DNA of 29,206 bases from Burkholderia sp. GTDB lineage: Bacteria; Pseudomonadota; Gammaproteobacteria; Burkholderiales; Burkholderiaceae. The first letter of the stretch is position 1, and every line of letters begins with the position of its first letter. The notes below the pieces were generated by a model, which saw only the letters and a program-made list of their open reading frames with translations, was not told the DNA's origin and ran no database searches. A program made the position numbers and the translations under genes. The DNA lies in contig JAQGMD010000428.1 of the NCBI GenBank assembly GCA_028292565.1, forward strand, positions 1 to 29,206, read 5' to 3'. Positions 1-9,003 of the stretch are shown in pieces.

Positions 1-17
1 GCAAGGCGCCAAGCGCA

Positions 18-36
18 GACAGGCTGGCCGCCTGTC
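18..36. repeat. Short perfect inverted repeat downstream of the ABC binding-protein gene
   Basis: GACAGGC and GCCTGTC form a 7-bp stem around a 5-nt TGGCC loop. It lies about 70 bp past the stop of the minus-strand binding-protein gene. No T-tract follows on either strand, so it is not a convincing intrinsic terminator. It could be an RNA 3' end hairpin or chance. I see no gene in positions 1-104. Confidence 0.3.
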
Positions 37-104
37 GAGCATTGGCAACGCCGCAATCGCCTTCGAGCGGCCGGCAGAACCCGCACGGTCAGGCTGAAAT
101 CGCT

Positions 105-1256
105 CTAATGCACAAACCGCCCATCCGAAGCCACCACAACCGTATCAACGAACAACGCCCCGGTATGACTTTGCGGTGTATAGCTCACCTTCACCCCACC
201 GAGATCAAGCTCATCAAACGTCTCCATCGCCGCGATCAGCCGGTCGCGCGTCAACCATTTTCCGGTATGGCGCACCCCCTCTGTCATCACCTTCGCGCTG
301 ATATAACCTTCCAGGCTGCTGAACGAGTATTCCGCATTCGGGTCGAGCTTCTTAAGTGCAGCCTGGTATTCGCGCACCACGGGGGTGGCGTCGCGCCATG
401 GATAAGGCACCACCTGGGTGAACACCATGCCGCGCGCATCCTTGCCCAATAACCGCGCCATTTGCGCAGCGCCGGAATTGATCGCCATGAAGTGCGTGGT
501 GGCGCCAAGCTTCCTCGCTTCACGATAAATCGTCGCGAAGTCAGCGTAAGAGCCGTGGTTGAAGACGAGCTGCAGTTTGGCATCGGCTATCGAGCGGGCC
601 ATTCCCTGCAGATCGGGTTTGCCATCGGTTCCGGGTTTGTAGGGCAGCGCGGTGGCGGTCGGCAGGTTCAGCCTGAGCAGCAGCCGATTGACGTTCGCCA
701 TGTGCTTGCGACCGGTCTCGGAATCGGCGTGCAAAAAGCCGTATCTCGTATAGCCATACACTTTGCTCAGCTCGATGATTTTTGCGAATTCGCTGAAGTG
801 CGGCGCACGCACGGGGAAGACATAACGGTTGTACGGCTCGCGCAATTCCGGCGAACCGGCCATGCAACCAACCAGCGGCACCTTTTTCCCGGTCGCCACC
901 TTCATGCTGGCGACGCATGGTCCGCCTTCGACCCCGCCGAAGGTGATGAAGGCGTCGTGGGTGTCGATCAATTCCTGCGTGTTCTTTGCCGCCTTTTCGG
1001 CATTGCCTTCATCGTCCAGCGTTTTCAGGACGATCTTGCGCCCGTGTATGCCGCCGGCGGCGTTGACACTTTCGATATGGGCGCGGATGCCGAGCATGAC
1101 CGCATTGCCGTGTTCCGCGAGACCGCCGGTCCGGGCGATGGTCTGCCCGATCAGCACACTTGTGGGCGTGACGCCCGGCTCTGCATGCGCCGCGCCAAAG
1201 CAGGCGAGCAGCACCAACGCGCTCAGCTTGATGAGCGGTGAAAAACGGTCAACCAT
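105..1256 (-). CDS. ABC transporter substrate-binding protein, LivK / Peripla_BP_6 family
   Basis: Predicted periplasmic binding protein of the branched-chain amino acid / amide / aromatic acid ABC uptake class, 383 residues. A Sec signal peptide is visible (basic start, hydrophobic stretch about residues 8-22, cleavage likely after AHA near residue 25). The mature start (VLIGQTIARTGGLAEHGNAV, then AGGIHGRKIVLKTLDDEG) is the typical lobe I of Peripla_BP_6. The frame is open a little further upstream to a TTG, but I chose the ATG at 1256 because it gives a clean signal peptide and has a GGGGG-containing ribosome site 5 nt upstream. No permease or ATPase gene accompanies it here, so it is an orphan binding protein or works with a transporter elsewhere. 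Its position downstream of the cox cluster and M14 gene, same strand, suggests it may bring in the hydroxylase substrate, but the 247-bp gap before it allows a separate promoter. Ligand unknown. Confidence 0.85.
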   Translation of the reverse strand: MVDRFSPLIKLSALVLLACFGAAHAEPGVTPTSVLIGQTIARTGGLAEHGNAVMLGIRAHIESVNAAGGIHGRKIVLKTLDDEGNAEKAAKNTQELIDTHDAFITFGGVEGGPCVASMKVATGKKVPLVGCMAGSPELREPYNRYVFPVRAPHFSEFAKIIELSKVYGYTRYGFLHADSETGRKHMANVNRLLLRLNLPTATALPYKPGTDGKPDLQGMARSIADAKLQLVFNHGSYADFATIYREARKLGATTHFMAINSGAAQMARLLGKDARGMVFTQVVPYPWRDATPVVREYQAALKKLDPNAEYSFSSLEGYISAKVMTEGVRHTGKWLTRDRLIAAMETFDELDLGGVKVSYTPQSHTGALFVDTVVVASDGRFVH

Positions 1257-1391
1257 GTAGCCCCCGGCTTCTTTATAGTGAATACGCAATGCAGCGGCGG
1301 CGTCCTGCGGATGCTACATTACTGCCGCTTGCGCAAGCGTATCCCTGTTCTGGCCGGGAACATATCCCATATTCTTGGGATGGTTGGATGG

Positions 1392-1422
1392 GAACGGGGG
1401 GCCGCATAATAGTGGCCCGTTC
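1392..1422. other. Hairpin-forming sequence in the 247-bp gap between the M14 and binding-protein genes
   Basis: GAACGGG (1392-1398) pairs with CCCGTTC (1416-1422); GGGCC and GGCCC inside give an alternative extended stem. A second short inverted repeat, TCCCA/TGGGA, lies just upstream on the plus strand near 1367-1382. The gap 1257-1503 contains no convincing gene. On the minus strand these elements lie between the M14 stop and the binding-protein start, so they may be a partial terminator or a 5' leader element of the latter. No T-tract is seen. Confidence 0.3.
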
Positions 1423-1503
1423 TCCTCGTTTTGCGGATTCTGCCGGCGCCTCGAAGGCGCTTCGGTGCCTGCAATCGGGGTGCAACGGACCACGAGTCCC
1501 CTC

Positions 1504-2406
1504 TTACTTCGGAAAAGGAACCGGCACGCCGAAGTAGAACCACTCTTCGCCGGTACCTGCACTCACCTTTGGCAAAATGATATGACCGTCCTCGGGCGCG
1601 GCCAGGATGCCGCCGCCGGAGAGCAGCGCCATCGGATCGCCTTTGGCGACGAAATCGAAATGCCGCCAGGGCTTGGCAAGTTCCGCACCCTGGTCACGGT
1701 AGAAGACGCTTTTCATCTTGACGCAGCGCTGTTCACTCGCGATCAACGCCTGTTCCTTCGCGAGTGACAAGGCCGCCGCGCATCCGGCATCCAGCATGTC
1801 GAAATGCAGCAGAGCACGCAGGATCGCCCGATAGCCGACATCCGCCGCATCCGCGTTCAGATGCTGACCGCACTCCAGCGTCGCCGCCAGCGCACCGTTT
1901 GCGCGGGCATATTCGGTCGTGCCCTGGGATTCCTTGTCACTCCCCTTGCCGCCTCCGCCATAGGCCTCAGCCCAGCCGTATACGTAGTCCCGCACACCGA
2001 GCGCACGTGCGTACCGGATTTCATCGGCATGCGCGCCACCCAGGAAAATAAAGGGTCCACCCTGCGAGGTATAGGAATGCAGGTCCAGCAGGAAGTCGGT
2101 CTTGTCCAGCACAGCGCACACGATGGGGTCGAGATGGTCTTCGTAATGCCGCCTGGTCGCTTTCGGGTACAGATAGCGGTTCAGGTTGCGCTCGACAAAG
2201 CGCACGCCCTTCTCGTACGCCTTCGGATTTGTTATGGGCATCAGTTGCAGCGAGCCGCGTTTGAGAACAGCGCTACCGTTGTCCAGGCTGGTGATGAGGC
2301 GATTGATCGCCTCCGAGCCGCAGCGCTCGTTGCCGTGCACCGCGCCGAGCACCGTCAATGTTTTTCCGGGCTCCAGTGCGGAATAGGTAACGGTCTTAAC
2401 AGTCAT
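1504..2406 (-). CDS. Succinylglutamate desuccinylase/aspartoacylase-type M14 zinc deacylase
   Basis: Cytoplasmic zinc-dependent amidohydrolase of the AstE/AspA branch of M14, 300 residues, no signal peptide. Visible signature: HGNE with zinc ligands H24 and E27, the family's NLNR motif at residues 74-77, LDLHS with third zinc ligand H110, and the catalytic glutamate E178 in TLECGQH. The family removes acyl groups from N-acyl amino acids (for example N-succinylglutamate or N-acetylaspartate). This copy is not next to astA/B/D, so it should not be named astE. Start ATG at 2406 has an AGAAAG ribosome site. It lies 162 bp downstream of coxG on the same strand, so co-transcription is possible. Together with the following ABC binding protein it hints that the local pathway handles an N-acyl or amide compound; that is inference. 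Confidence 0.85.
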   Translation of the reverse strand: MTVKTVTYSALEPGKTLTVLGAVHGNERCGSEAINRLITSLDNGSAVLKRGSLQLMPITNPKAYEKGVRFVERNLNRYLYPKATRRHYEDHLDPIVCAVLDKTDFLLDLHSYTSQGGPFIFLGGAHADEIRYARALGVRDYVYGWAEAYGGGGKGSDKESQGTTEYARANGALAATLECGQHLNADAADVGYRAILRALLHFDMLDAGCAAALSLAKEQALIASEQRCVKMKSVFYRDQGAELAKPWRHFDFVAKGDPMALLSGGGILAAPEDGHIILPKVSAGTGEEWFYFGVPVPFPK

Positions 2407-2469
2407 GGCATGCTTTCTTCGTTTGTTTGAACAGTCGAAGGATATCGCATGGAGGGTGGGTTAGTGGGT

Positions 2470-2484
2470 GCGCCGGGTCGGCGC
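2470..2484. other. Small GC hairpin in the coxG-M14 gap
   Basis: GCGCCG and CGGCGC form a 6-bp stem with a 3-nt loop in the 162-bp gap after coxG. It lacks a T-tract, so termination is doubtful. It may mark a processing point between the cox genes and the M14 gene. Confidence 0.25.
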
Positions 2485-2568
2485 TGAGGCGTATTGTTGA
2501 CAGTCGCTTAACGATGTCTCAAACCGATGTCAGGACGACACCGGTCTGCGATTGGCAAAAGAATAATA

Positions 2569-3027
2569 TCAGGCGGCGTCCGCAGCTTGGCTTCCCACCT
2601 TTTCCACAAACGCCGCAAAGAAATCATCCGCCGTTTTCTTCGCCGCGCCATCGACCAACCGTGACCCGATCTGCGCCAGCTTGCCGCCGATCTGCGCTTT
2701 CACCACATAGGTAAGCAATGTGCCGGCGCCGTCGGGTGTCAATGTGACCTCCGCCCCACCCTTGGCGAAACCGGCCATGCCGCCTTCGCCCTCGAACCGC
2801 AGCGTGTAGGAATCGGGCGCGTTCATGTCGGCGAGATGCATTTTGCCGGAGAACCTGGCGCGCACCGGGCCCACCTTCGCGAGCATGACGATCTTATACG
2901 AATTTTCGCCTATCGCGTCGATGTTCTCGCAACCGGGAATGCAGGCCTTGAGCAGTTCCGGGTCATTGAGGGCCGCCCACACCTTATCCTGCGGCGCGGG
3001 CACCAGCTGCGAGCTGGACATTTCCAT
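2569..3027 (-). CDS. coxG: CoxG-like SRPBCC protein (CO dehydrogenase subunit G family)
   Basis: 152 residues, a single SRPBCC/CoxG domain over almost the whole chain. The typical opening LVPAPQDKVWAALNDPELLK is followed by ACIPGCE (about residues 28-34), and the core has KVGPVRARFSGKM and the glycine-rich FEGEGGMAGFAKG. CoxG proteins accompany aerobic CO-dehydrogenase-type molybdenum hydroxylases; in carboxidotrophs CoxG has been linked to membrane recruitment of the enzyme. This copy has no clear C-terminal membrane helix, ending soon after the SRPBCC domain, so membrane anchoring is not evident. Start ATG at 3027 has a strong AAGGAGA site lying inside the end of coxE; the genes overlap by 44 bp, suggesting translational coupling. 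Confidence 0.9.
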   Translation of the reverse strand: MEMSSSQLVPAPQDKVWAALNDPELLKACIPGCENIDAIGENSYKIVMLAKVGPVRARFSGKMHLADMNAPDSYTLRFEGEGGMAGFAKGGAEVTLTPDGAGTLLTYVVKAQIGGKLAQIGSRLVDGAAKKTADDFFAAFVEKVGSQAADAA

Positions 3028-4246
3028 AGTGTTCTCCTTGAGGTGAATTTGTTATTGCGGTGCGCCGGACATCCAGTCCGGCCAGCGTCTTCCCGAGCTG
3101 GGCCAGGCTCACCAGATTATGCACGGGCAGGAAAAGATCAGCATGCGGCAGCATAGCCCGTATGCCTGCCGGCCGCGCTTCGAACTGTTTATAGCGCAGC
3201 AGCGGATTGAGCCAGATCAGCCAGCGGCTCGCGAGTTTGAGCCGCTCCATCTCCTTCGCCAGGCCATCGGCGGTCTCGCTATCGAGGCCGTCGCTGATCA
3301 ACAGCACTACCGCACCCTGCCCCATCAAGCGCCGCGTCCAACGTTGGTTGAAGTCCTTCAGGCAGGGCCCGATGCGTGTGCCGCCCGCCCAGTCCGACAC
3401 GCGCTGCGATACTTCGTTAAGCGCGACATCGACATCCCGGTTTTGCAACGAGCGGGTGATGTTGGTCAGGCGCGTACCGAACAAAAACGTGTGCACGCGA
3501 TCGCGGTCGTTCGTCACGGCATGCGTGAAGTGCAGCAACATGCGCGTATAGCTCTCCATCGAGCCGGAGATATCGCACAGGATCACCAGCGTCGGCGGAC
3601 GCCGGTACGGCGTATGGCGTCGCAATTCCACAATGCCGCCTGCCTCCTTCATCATCTGCTTCATCGTGTTGCGCAGATCCACGCGACCCGAATGCAGGCT
3701 CGGGCGGAAGCGCCGGCTCTGCAGTTCAGGCAGCGGCAGGCGCATAGCCGCAATCATTTCTTTGGCCTCGCGCAGTTCTTGCGGCGTCATGCTCGCAAAA
3801 TCTTTTTTCTGCAGCAGTTCGCGTGCCGATATCGTGAACGTTGCGTCGATCGTCACGTCCGGCGGAAGCTCTTCCGATGGCGGCGAAGGGCGCGGCGCGT
3901 TTGGCATCATCGCCTGAGTGACCCGTTGCGATATCGCGGGCTTGTCTGCGGCCGCGGTACGCAGGCCGCTCAACAGGTTCAGCAGCTCCTGCAATTGGCG
4001 GCCGACGCGTTCCGGGTCGCGCCAGAACAGTCTGAATGCCTCGTCGAACAGGGCCTGATGTTCGCGTCGGTTGACCAGCACCGCGGACAGCGCGAAGTAA
4101 AGATCGTCCTGCCGCTCGACGCCGACGGTCTGCACGGCCTGCAGCGCATCGATCACCTTGGCCGGACCTATCGGCAGTCCGGCCCGACGCAGTACGCGTG
4201 CAAAATGAATGATGTTTTCCGCCAGCTTGCCAGTGCTTTCCGTCAT
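2984..4246 (-). CDS. coxE: CoxE-like VWA-domain protein, Mo-hydroxylase maturation
   Basis: 420 residues. The N-terminal helical part (1-125) resembles the CoxE/DUF58-like region. The C-terminal half is a von Willebrand A domain with an intact metal site: D225-I-S227-G-S229, the conserved threonine at about T290 in GGTRIG, and D319 in LLISDG. CoxE works with the MoxR ATPase CoxD, and in Oligotropha CoxD and CoxE are required to assemble the sulfur/copper part of the CODH active site. In form II clusters the same pair presumably remodels the Mo cofactor or inserts the sulfido ligand; that is inference. Its ATG overlaps the coxD TGA in an ATGA junction, the usual sign of coupled translation. 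Cytoplasmic; no signal or TM segment. Confidence 0.92.
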   Translation of the reverse strand: MTESTGKLAENIIHFARVLRRAGLPIGPAKVIDALQAVQTVGVERQDDLYFALSAVLVNRREHQALFDEAFRLFWRDPERVGRQLQELLNLLSGLRTAAADKPAISQRVTQAMMPNAPRPSPPSEELPPDVTIDATFTISARELLQKKDFASMTPQELREAKEMIAAMRLPLPELQSRRFRPSLHSGRVDLRNTMKQMMKEAGGIVELRRHTPYRRPPTLVILCDISGSMESYTRMLLHFTHAVTNDRDRVHTFLFGTRLTNITRSLQNRDVDVALNEVSQRVSDWAGGTRIGPCLKDFNQRWTRRLMGQGAVVLLISDGLDSETADGLAKEMERLKLASRWLIWLNPLLRYKQFEARPAGIRAMLPHADLFLPVHNLVSLAQLGKTLAGLDVRRTAITNSPQGEHYGNVQLAAGARAAG

Positions 4247-5157
4247 TTCGGAGCAGGCCCTTCGTTGCGTACGTCTTCAACCATTTGCGACACGGTGGCA
4301 GTGTCCATCCGGCCAATGTCATCCTGATACTTGAGCACCACGCCCAGGGTCGAAGTGACGGCTTCCGGATCGAGGCTGGTCTTGTCGAGTGCGGTGAGCG
4401 ATGCGGTCCAGTCGATGGTCTCGGCAACACCGGGCAGTTTATAGAGCTCCATCTGGCGCAGGCGCGCGATGAAGGCAACGACCTGGCGACTCAGTGTTTC
4501 GGCGGCGTGCGGCACTTTCCGACGGATGATCTCGAGTTCCCGCGCCTTGTCGGGATAGTCCACCCAGTGATAAAAGCAGCGACGCTTCACCGCATCGTGG
4601 ATTTCGCGTGTGCGATTGGAGGTGATGATGACCAGCGGCGGTTGCTCCGCCTTAATGGTGCCGATTTCCGGAATACTTACCTGGTATTCCGCCAACATTT
4701 CGAGCAGGTACGCTTCGAACGGTTCATCGGTGCGGTCGAGCTCGTCGATCAGCAGGATGGGCGCCTCTCCGGATGAACTTTCCAGCGCCTGCAACAGCGG
4801 CCGCTTGATCAGGAAGCGGTCGGTGAAGATATCGGTGCCGAGCTGGTCTTTCGAGGTTTGTCCCGCCGCTTCGGCCAGGCGGATTTCTATCATCTGGCGC
4901 GGGTAATTCCATTCATACACCGCGCTGGAGATGTCCAGGCCTTCGTAACACTGCAGCCGCACCAGCTTGCGGCCCAGGCCCGTAGCGAGCACCTTGGCGA
5001 TTTCGGTTTTGCCGACACCTGCTTCGCCCTCGAGGAATAACGGGCGCTGCATGGTCATGGCAAGGTACAGGGTGGTCGCCAGGTGGCGTTCGGCGACATA
5101 TTGTTCTGATGCGAGGAGTTGCAGTACTTGGTCGACTGAGGAAGGGAGGCTGGACAT
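4243..5157 (-). CDS. coxD: CoxD-like MoxR-family AAA+ ATPase
   Basis: 304 residues, single AAA+ module of the MoxR group. Walker A GEAGVGKT at 44-51, Walker B LLIDELD at 135-141 with D138/E139, sensor-1 TSN at 179-181, arginine-finger region around KRRC at 191-194. MoxR ATPases act as chaperones with VWA partners, and the partner CoxE follows directly with an ATGA overlap. It is separated from coxM by 113 bp that hold a palindromic repeat, unlike the tight junctions elsewhere in the cluster. Function as cofactor-maturation ATPase of the adjacent hydroxylase is established for CoxD of Oligotropha and inferred here. Confidence 0.92.
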   Translation of the reverse strand: MSSLPSSVDQVLQLLASEQYVAERHLATTLYLAMTMQRPLFLEGEAGVGKTEIAKVLATGLGRKLVRLQCYEGLDISSAVYEWNYPRQMIEIRLAEAAGQTSKDQLGTDIFTDRFLIKRPLLQALESSSGEAPILLIDELDRTDEPFEAYLLEMLAEYQVSIPEIGTIKAEQPPLVIITSNRTREIHDAVKRRCFYHWVDYPDKARELEIIRRKVPHAAETLSRQVVAFIARLRQMELYKLPGVAETIDWTASLTALDKTSLDPEAVTSTLGVVLKYQDDIGRMDTATVSQMVEDVRNEGPAPK

Positions 5158-5199
5158 CGGATGGTAGGGAAGAGGTTTATCGATCAGTACGCGACGGCG

Positions 5200-5265
5200 C
5201 TCCCCACCCTGACCCTCCCCTTGCAGGGGAGGGAACTTCGACGCTTGCGGGAGAGAGGGGAGTGG
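5200..5265. repeat. Palindromic intergenic repeat, copy A (between coxM and coxD)
   Basis: CCCTCCCC (5213-5220) and GGGGAGGG (5226-5233) form a perfect 8-bp stem with a TTGCA loop. Next to it, CGCTTGCGGGAGAGAGGGGA matches the right arm of copy C at 19165-19183 except for an extra AG. There is no T-tract. Related elements lie at 17255-17310 and 19144-19183, all between co-directional genes, which fits a REP-like dispersed repeat family. Confidence 0.6.
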
Positions 5266-5270
5266 TCTGG

Positions 5271-6065
5271 CTACTCCAGCGCTTGCGCTACTGCACGACC
5301 TGCGAGCACCGGGATGAGATGCGCCCGGTACTCCGCACTCGCGTGCAGATCAGAGTTCAGCCCATCCGGCGATACCTTGATCGACTTCACCGCGTCCGCA
5401 GAAAAATTCGCCGACAACGCCTTCTCCATATCCGTCGCCCGATAGACGCAACTCGCACAGCCGGTCACCGCCACCCTGACGCCATTGGCACCCTGGCTGA
5501 CGAACACACCGGCAGTAGCGAAGCGCGATGCCGCGTTGCGAAACTTCACATAGGCAGATCTCTTCGGAATCGGGAAACTCACCGCGGTGATGATTTCATT
5601 CTCTTCCAGCGCGGTTTCGTACAACCCCTTGAAGAAGTCGTCCGCAGCGATCTTGCGGGTGTTGGTGTGTATGGTCGCACCCAGCCCGAGCACCGCGGCC
5701 GGATAGCAGGCGGCCGGGTCGCTGTTGGCGATGGAGCCGCCCAGCGTGCCCATGTTCCTTACCTGCCGATCGCCTATGCCGCCGGCCAGCAGCGCCAGCG
5801 CGGGGATCTCCCTCCGTACCTCTGTCGACTCGGCGACTTCGGCATGCTTGGTCATCGCGCCGATCACGAGCGTATCTGCTTCGCGGCGGATGCCACGCAG
5901 CTCGGCGATGCCGCCCAGGTCGACCAGGTTTTCCGATGCAGTGAGACGCAACTTCATCGCGGCGACCAGGGTCTGGCCGCCGGCAAGCGGTCTGCTGTCC
6001 GATTTTGCAAGCAGCGTGACCGCTTCATTCAGGCTCTTGGGCCGGTGCAGTTCAAATCCATACAT
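5271..6065 (-). CDS. coxM: CoxM-like FAD-binding subunit of molybdenum hydroxylase
   Basis: 264 residues; medium (flavin) subunit that passes electrons from the Fe-S subunit to FAD and then to a quinone or other acceptor. The two FAD-pyrophosphate motifs are present: AGGQT at 28-32 and TLGGS at 107-111 (family AGGQS and TxGGN/S). The C-terminal CO_deh_flav_C domain starts about residue 165. An upstream GTG at 6116 would overlap coxL, but the ATG at 6065 has a GAGGAGAG site 6 nt upstream and matches family N-termini (MYGFELHRP), so I use it. It follows coxL by 10 bp. Residue 32 is Thr where Ser is usual, a mild change. Confidence 0.93.
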   Translation of the reverse strand: MYGFELHRPKSLNEAVTLLAKSDSRPLAGGQTLVAAMKLRLTASENLVDLGGIAELRGIRREADTLVIGAMTKHAEVAESTEVRREIPALALLAGGIGDRQVRNMGTLGGSIANSDPAACYPAAVLGLGATIHTNTRKIAADDFFKGLYETALEENEIITAVSFPIPKRSAYVKFRNAASRFATAGVFVSQGANGVRVAVTGCASCVYRATDMEKALSANFSADAVKSIKVSPDGLNSDLHASAEYRAHLIPVLAGRAVAQALE

Positions 6066-6075
6066 GCTGCTCTCC

Positions 6076-8460
6076 TCAGGATGTTTTTTTAGCGGATTGG
6101 ATGGCGCGCCAGACACGCTCGGGCGATGCCGGCATGTCGATATGCGTCACACCCAGCGGCGCAAGCGCATCGATCACGGCATTGATGACCGCCGGCGGCG
6201 AACCGATCGCGCCGGCTTCGCCGCATCCCTTCGCCCCCAACGGATTATGGGTGCAGGGCGTAACGCGGTTGCCCACCTTGAAGTTCGGCATGTCGACTGC
6301 ACGCGGCATCGCGTAATCCATGAAGCTGCCCGTCAGCAATTGACCGCTTTCCTTGTCATAGACGCAGTTTTCCAGCAGCGCCTGGCCGATCCCCTGCGCC
6401 AGTCCGCCGTGCACCTGGCCCTCCACTATCATCGGATTGATGATGTTGCCGAAGTCGTCCACCGCCGTCATGCCGACGATTTCGACCATGCCGGTGTCCG
6501 GATCCACTTCCACTTCACAGATGTGGGCGCCGCACGGAAAAGTGAAGTTGGTCGGATCGTAGAAAGCGGTTTCGTTCAGGCCCGGCTCAAGCTTGTCGAG
6601 TGGATAGTTGTGCGGCACATATGCGGAGAATGCGACCGCGCCGAAAGGCACGCTTTTGTCGGTGCCGATGACGGTGAATTTTCCGTCCTTGAACTCGATG
6701 TCGCTGGCCGAAGCCTCCAGCAGGTGCGCAGCGATCTTTTTGCCTTTTGCTTCAATCTTGTCGAGCGCTTTCATGATCGCCGACCCACCCACTGACAGCG
6801 AGCGTGAACCGTAGGTCCCCATGCCGAACGGAACGCGGCCGGTATCGCCATGCACCACATCGACCTGTTCAAACGCTACCCCAAGCCTCGATGCGACGAT
6901 CTGCGCGAAGGTGGTTTCATGTCCCTGGCCATGACTGTGCGAACCGGTGAATACCGTCACACTGCCGGTCGGGTGGACGCGGATCTCGCCGACCTCGAAC
7001 AACCCCGCGCGCGCACCAAGCGCACCGGCGATGTTGGAAGGCGCCAGGCCGCACGCTTCGATATACGTCGAGTAGCCGATGCCGCGGCGCTTGCCGCGCT
7101 TTTCCGCTTCCGCACGCCGTTGCGCAAATCCGTACACATCAGCCAGCTCCATTGCCCCTGAGAGGCAGGCATTGAAGTCGCCGATGTCGTATTGCAGCGC
7201 GACCGGCGTCTGGTACGGGAAGGTGGTGATGAAATTGCGACGCCGGATTTCCGCCTGGTCGATGTTCATTTCGCGCGCAACTGCCGACACCAACCGCTCG
7301 ACTACATAAGCAGCCTCCGGCCGGCCCGCGCCGCGATAGGCGTCGACCGGAACGGTGTTGGTAAACACGCCATCGACTTCGCAGTAGATCGCGGGCGTGG
7401 TGTACTGGCCCGCCAGCAGCGTCGCATAGAGGATGGTCGGCACCGACGAAGCAAACGTCGAAAGATAGGCGCCGAGGTTGGCTACCGTATGCACGCGCAT
7501 CGCCAGGAACTTGCCGTTCTTGTCGGTCGCCATTTCGGCGACTGTCGCATGATCGCGGCCATGTGCATCGGTCAGGAATGCTTCCGAGCGGTCGGACGTC
7601 CATTTGATCGGCCGGTTGATTTTCCGCGAAGCCCACGTGAGCGCCGCGTCTTCCGCATAGAGGAAAATCTTCGAGCCGAAGCCGCCGCCGACATCCGGCG
7701 CTATCACACGCACTTTATGTTCCGGCAGCGACAGCACGAAGGCGGTCAGCAGCAGCCGCTCCACATGCGGATTCTGGTTGGAGACATACAACGTGTAGCT
7801 ATCATCGGACCGGGTGTAGCTCGCCACCACGGCGCGCGGTTCGAGTGCATTCGGCACAAGGCGGTTGTTGATGAGCTCGAGTTTGGTCACATGATCGGCA
7901 CGTGCGAACGCAGCATCCACTGCCGCCTTGTCGCCGATCGACCAGGTGTAGCACTTGTTGTCGGGCGCTATGTCGTGCAACGTCGGTGCGCCGCTTTTGA
8001 GCGCGGCAGTCGCCTCCACAGCTGCCGGCAGGACGTCATAGTCCACCGCGATCAATTCGGCCGCGTCCCTCGCTTGCAGGTGGGTTTCGGCAATCACTAC
8101 CGCGACCTGGTCACCGACGTGGAGTGCCTTGCCCTGGCACAGCAGCGGATGCGGCGGCTCTTTCATCGGCTGGCCCTTGACGTCGGTGATCAGCCAGCCG
8201 CACGGCAGCCCGCCGACCTTGTCGGCCGCCAGGTCTTCTCCGGTAAAGATGGCGATGACACCAGGATGTTTCAGCGCCGCGCTTTTATCGATGCTGTTGA
8301 TCTTTGCGTGCGCATGCGGCGAACGCAGGAAGTAAGCATAGGTCTGGCCCGAAATCTGCACATCATCGGTGTAGTTGCCGTCGCCGGTCAGGAAGCGATA
8401 GTCTTCCTTGCGGCGCACCGAAGCGCCGATGCCTGATCCTGATTCAGCAGGTGCATTCAT
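6076..8460 (-). CDS. coxL: Large molybdopterin subunit of form II CODH-like hydroxylase
   Basis: 794 residues, xanthine-oxidase-family large subunit: an a/b-hammerhead domain (about 15-130), then the molybdopterin-binding domains. It contains GGGFGSK at 258-264, the active-site loop AYRGAGR at 374-380, and the catalytic base glutamate at about E748 in [12 protein letters not shown]. Form I CO dehydrogenases carry AYxCSFR with the copper-binding cysteine; this protein has the form II loop without that cysteine. Bona fide CO oxidation is therefore doubtful and the physiological substrate is unknown (an aromatic, N-heterocycle, aldehyde or similar). The start ATG at 8460 lies 1 bp past the coxS stop. 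Forms a predicted (LMS)2 complex in the cytoplasm. Confidence 0.95.
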   Translation of the reverse strand: MNAPAESGSGIGASVRRKEDYRFLTGDGNYTDDVQISGQTYAYFLRSPHAHAKINSIDKSAALKHPGVIAIFTGEDLAADKVGGLPCGWLITDVKGQPMKEPPHPLLCQGKALHVGDQVAVVIAETHLQARDAAELIAVDYDVLPAAVEATAALKSGAPTLHDIAPDNKCYTWSIGDKAAVDAAFARADHVTKLELINNRLVPNALEPRAVVASYTRSDDSYTLYVSNQNPHVERLLLTAFVLSLPEHKVRVIAPDVGGGFGSKIFLYAEDAALTWASRKINRPIKWTSDRSEAFLTDAHGRDHATVAEMATDKNGKFLAMRVHTVANLGAYLSTFASSVPTILYATLLAGQYTTPAIYCEVDGVFTNTVPVDAYRGAGRPEAAYVVERLVSAVAREMNIDQAEIRRRNFITTFPYQTPVALQYDIGDFNACLSGAMELADVYGFAQRRAEAEKRGKRRGIGYSTYIEACGLAPSNIAGALGARAGLFEVGEIRVHPTGSVTVFTGSHSHGQGHETTFAQIVASRLGVAFEQVDVVHGDTGRVPFGMGTYGSRSLSVGGSAIMKALDKIEAKGKKIAAHLLEASASDIEFKDGKFTVIGTDKSVPFGAVAFSAYVPHNYPLDKLEPGLNETAFYDPTNFTFPCGAHICEVEVDPDTGMVEIVGMTAVDDFGNIINPMIVEGQVHGGLAQGIGQALLENCVYDKESGQLLTGSFMDYAMPRAVDMPNFKVGNRVTPCTHNPLGAKGCGEAGAIGSPPAVINAVIDALAPLGVTHIDMPASPERVWRAIQSAKKTS

Positions 8461-8461
8461 C

Positions 8462-8938
8462 TCATGCCCCCTTCATGTTGGCGGCGCCGAGCTGCACCGC
8501 TTTGACGATGTTGTGGTATCCGGTGCAGCGGCAGATGTTGCCGTCGAGCTGCTCGCGGATAGTCTTTTCGGAGGCGTCCGGATTCTTCGTCACCAGGTCG
8601 ACCGCGCTCATGACCATGCCCGGCGTGCAGAAGCCGCACTGAAGGCCGTGGCACTCCTTGAATGCCGCCTGCATCGGGTGCAGCTCACCATTCGCTCCGC
8701 ACAGGCCTTCGATGGTGGTGACCTCGGCGCCCTGGAATTGCGCGGCCAGCGCCGAGCAGGATTTCACAGCATGACCGTTGACGATGACGGTGCACGCGCC
8801 GCACTGGCTGGTGTCGCAGCCTACGTGGGTACCGGTCAGCATCAGTCGGTCGCGAATGAGTTGGACCAGCAGTGTGCGCGAGTCCACCTCCGCGTTCACT
8901 GTCTTGCCATTTACGGTGAGGGATACATTGATTGCCAC
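8462..8938 (-). CDS. coxS: CoxS-like 2Fe-2S subunit
   Basis: 158 residues. Plant-type 2Fe-2S cluster cysteines C41, C46, C49 and C61, then the helical 2Fe-2S domain with C101, C104, C136 and C138 (QCGFCTPG and CRCTGY), a complete set. An upstream-extended frame exists, but the GTG at 8938 has an AAGGAGA site 6-7 nt upstream and gives the normal family length, so it is the likely start. First gene of the SLM-D-E-G order (S-L-M), typical of form II clusters, whereas form I is usually M-S-L. Transfers electrons from the molybdenum centre to CoxM. Confidence 0.94.
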   Translation of the reverse strand: MAINVSLTVNGKTVNAEVDSRTLLVQLIRDRLMLTGTHVGCDTSQCGACTVIVNGHAVKSCSALAAQFQGAEVTTIEGLCGANGELHPMQAAFKECHGLQCGFCTPGMVMSAVDLVTKNPDASEKTIREQLDGNICRCTGYHNIVKAVQLGAANMKGA

Positions 8939-8979
8939 GACTGTCTCCTTTATTGGATTTGTTGTTTGAACTGTTTTTC

Positions 8980-9003
8980 TTCCGGTCCATGCAGCGACCG
9001 GAA
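8980..9003. promoter_or_regulatory. 8-bp palindrome upstream of coxS (candidate operator or leader hairpin)
   Basis: TTCCGGTC and GACCGGAA are perfect inverted arms separated by 8 bp, about 42 bp upstream of the coxS GTG. The arm length and spacing suit a dimeric regulator; in a minus-strand transcript it would also fold into a 5' hairpin. No regulator gene for the cluster is present in the window. Confidence 0.4.

Noticed and set aside
3119..4327. 402-codon plus-strand frame opposite coxE
   Set aside because: Shadow of coxE; composition typical of antisense frames and no recognisable family.
5213..5233. Intrinsic terminator between coxM and coxD
   Set aside because: The stem is strong but no T-tract follows on the minus strand, and the sequence belongs to a repeat family seen elsewhere in the window.
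7192..8436. 414-codon plus-strand frame opposite coxL
   Set aside because: Shadow of the strongly supported coxL gene.
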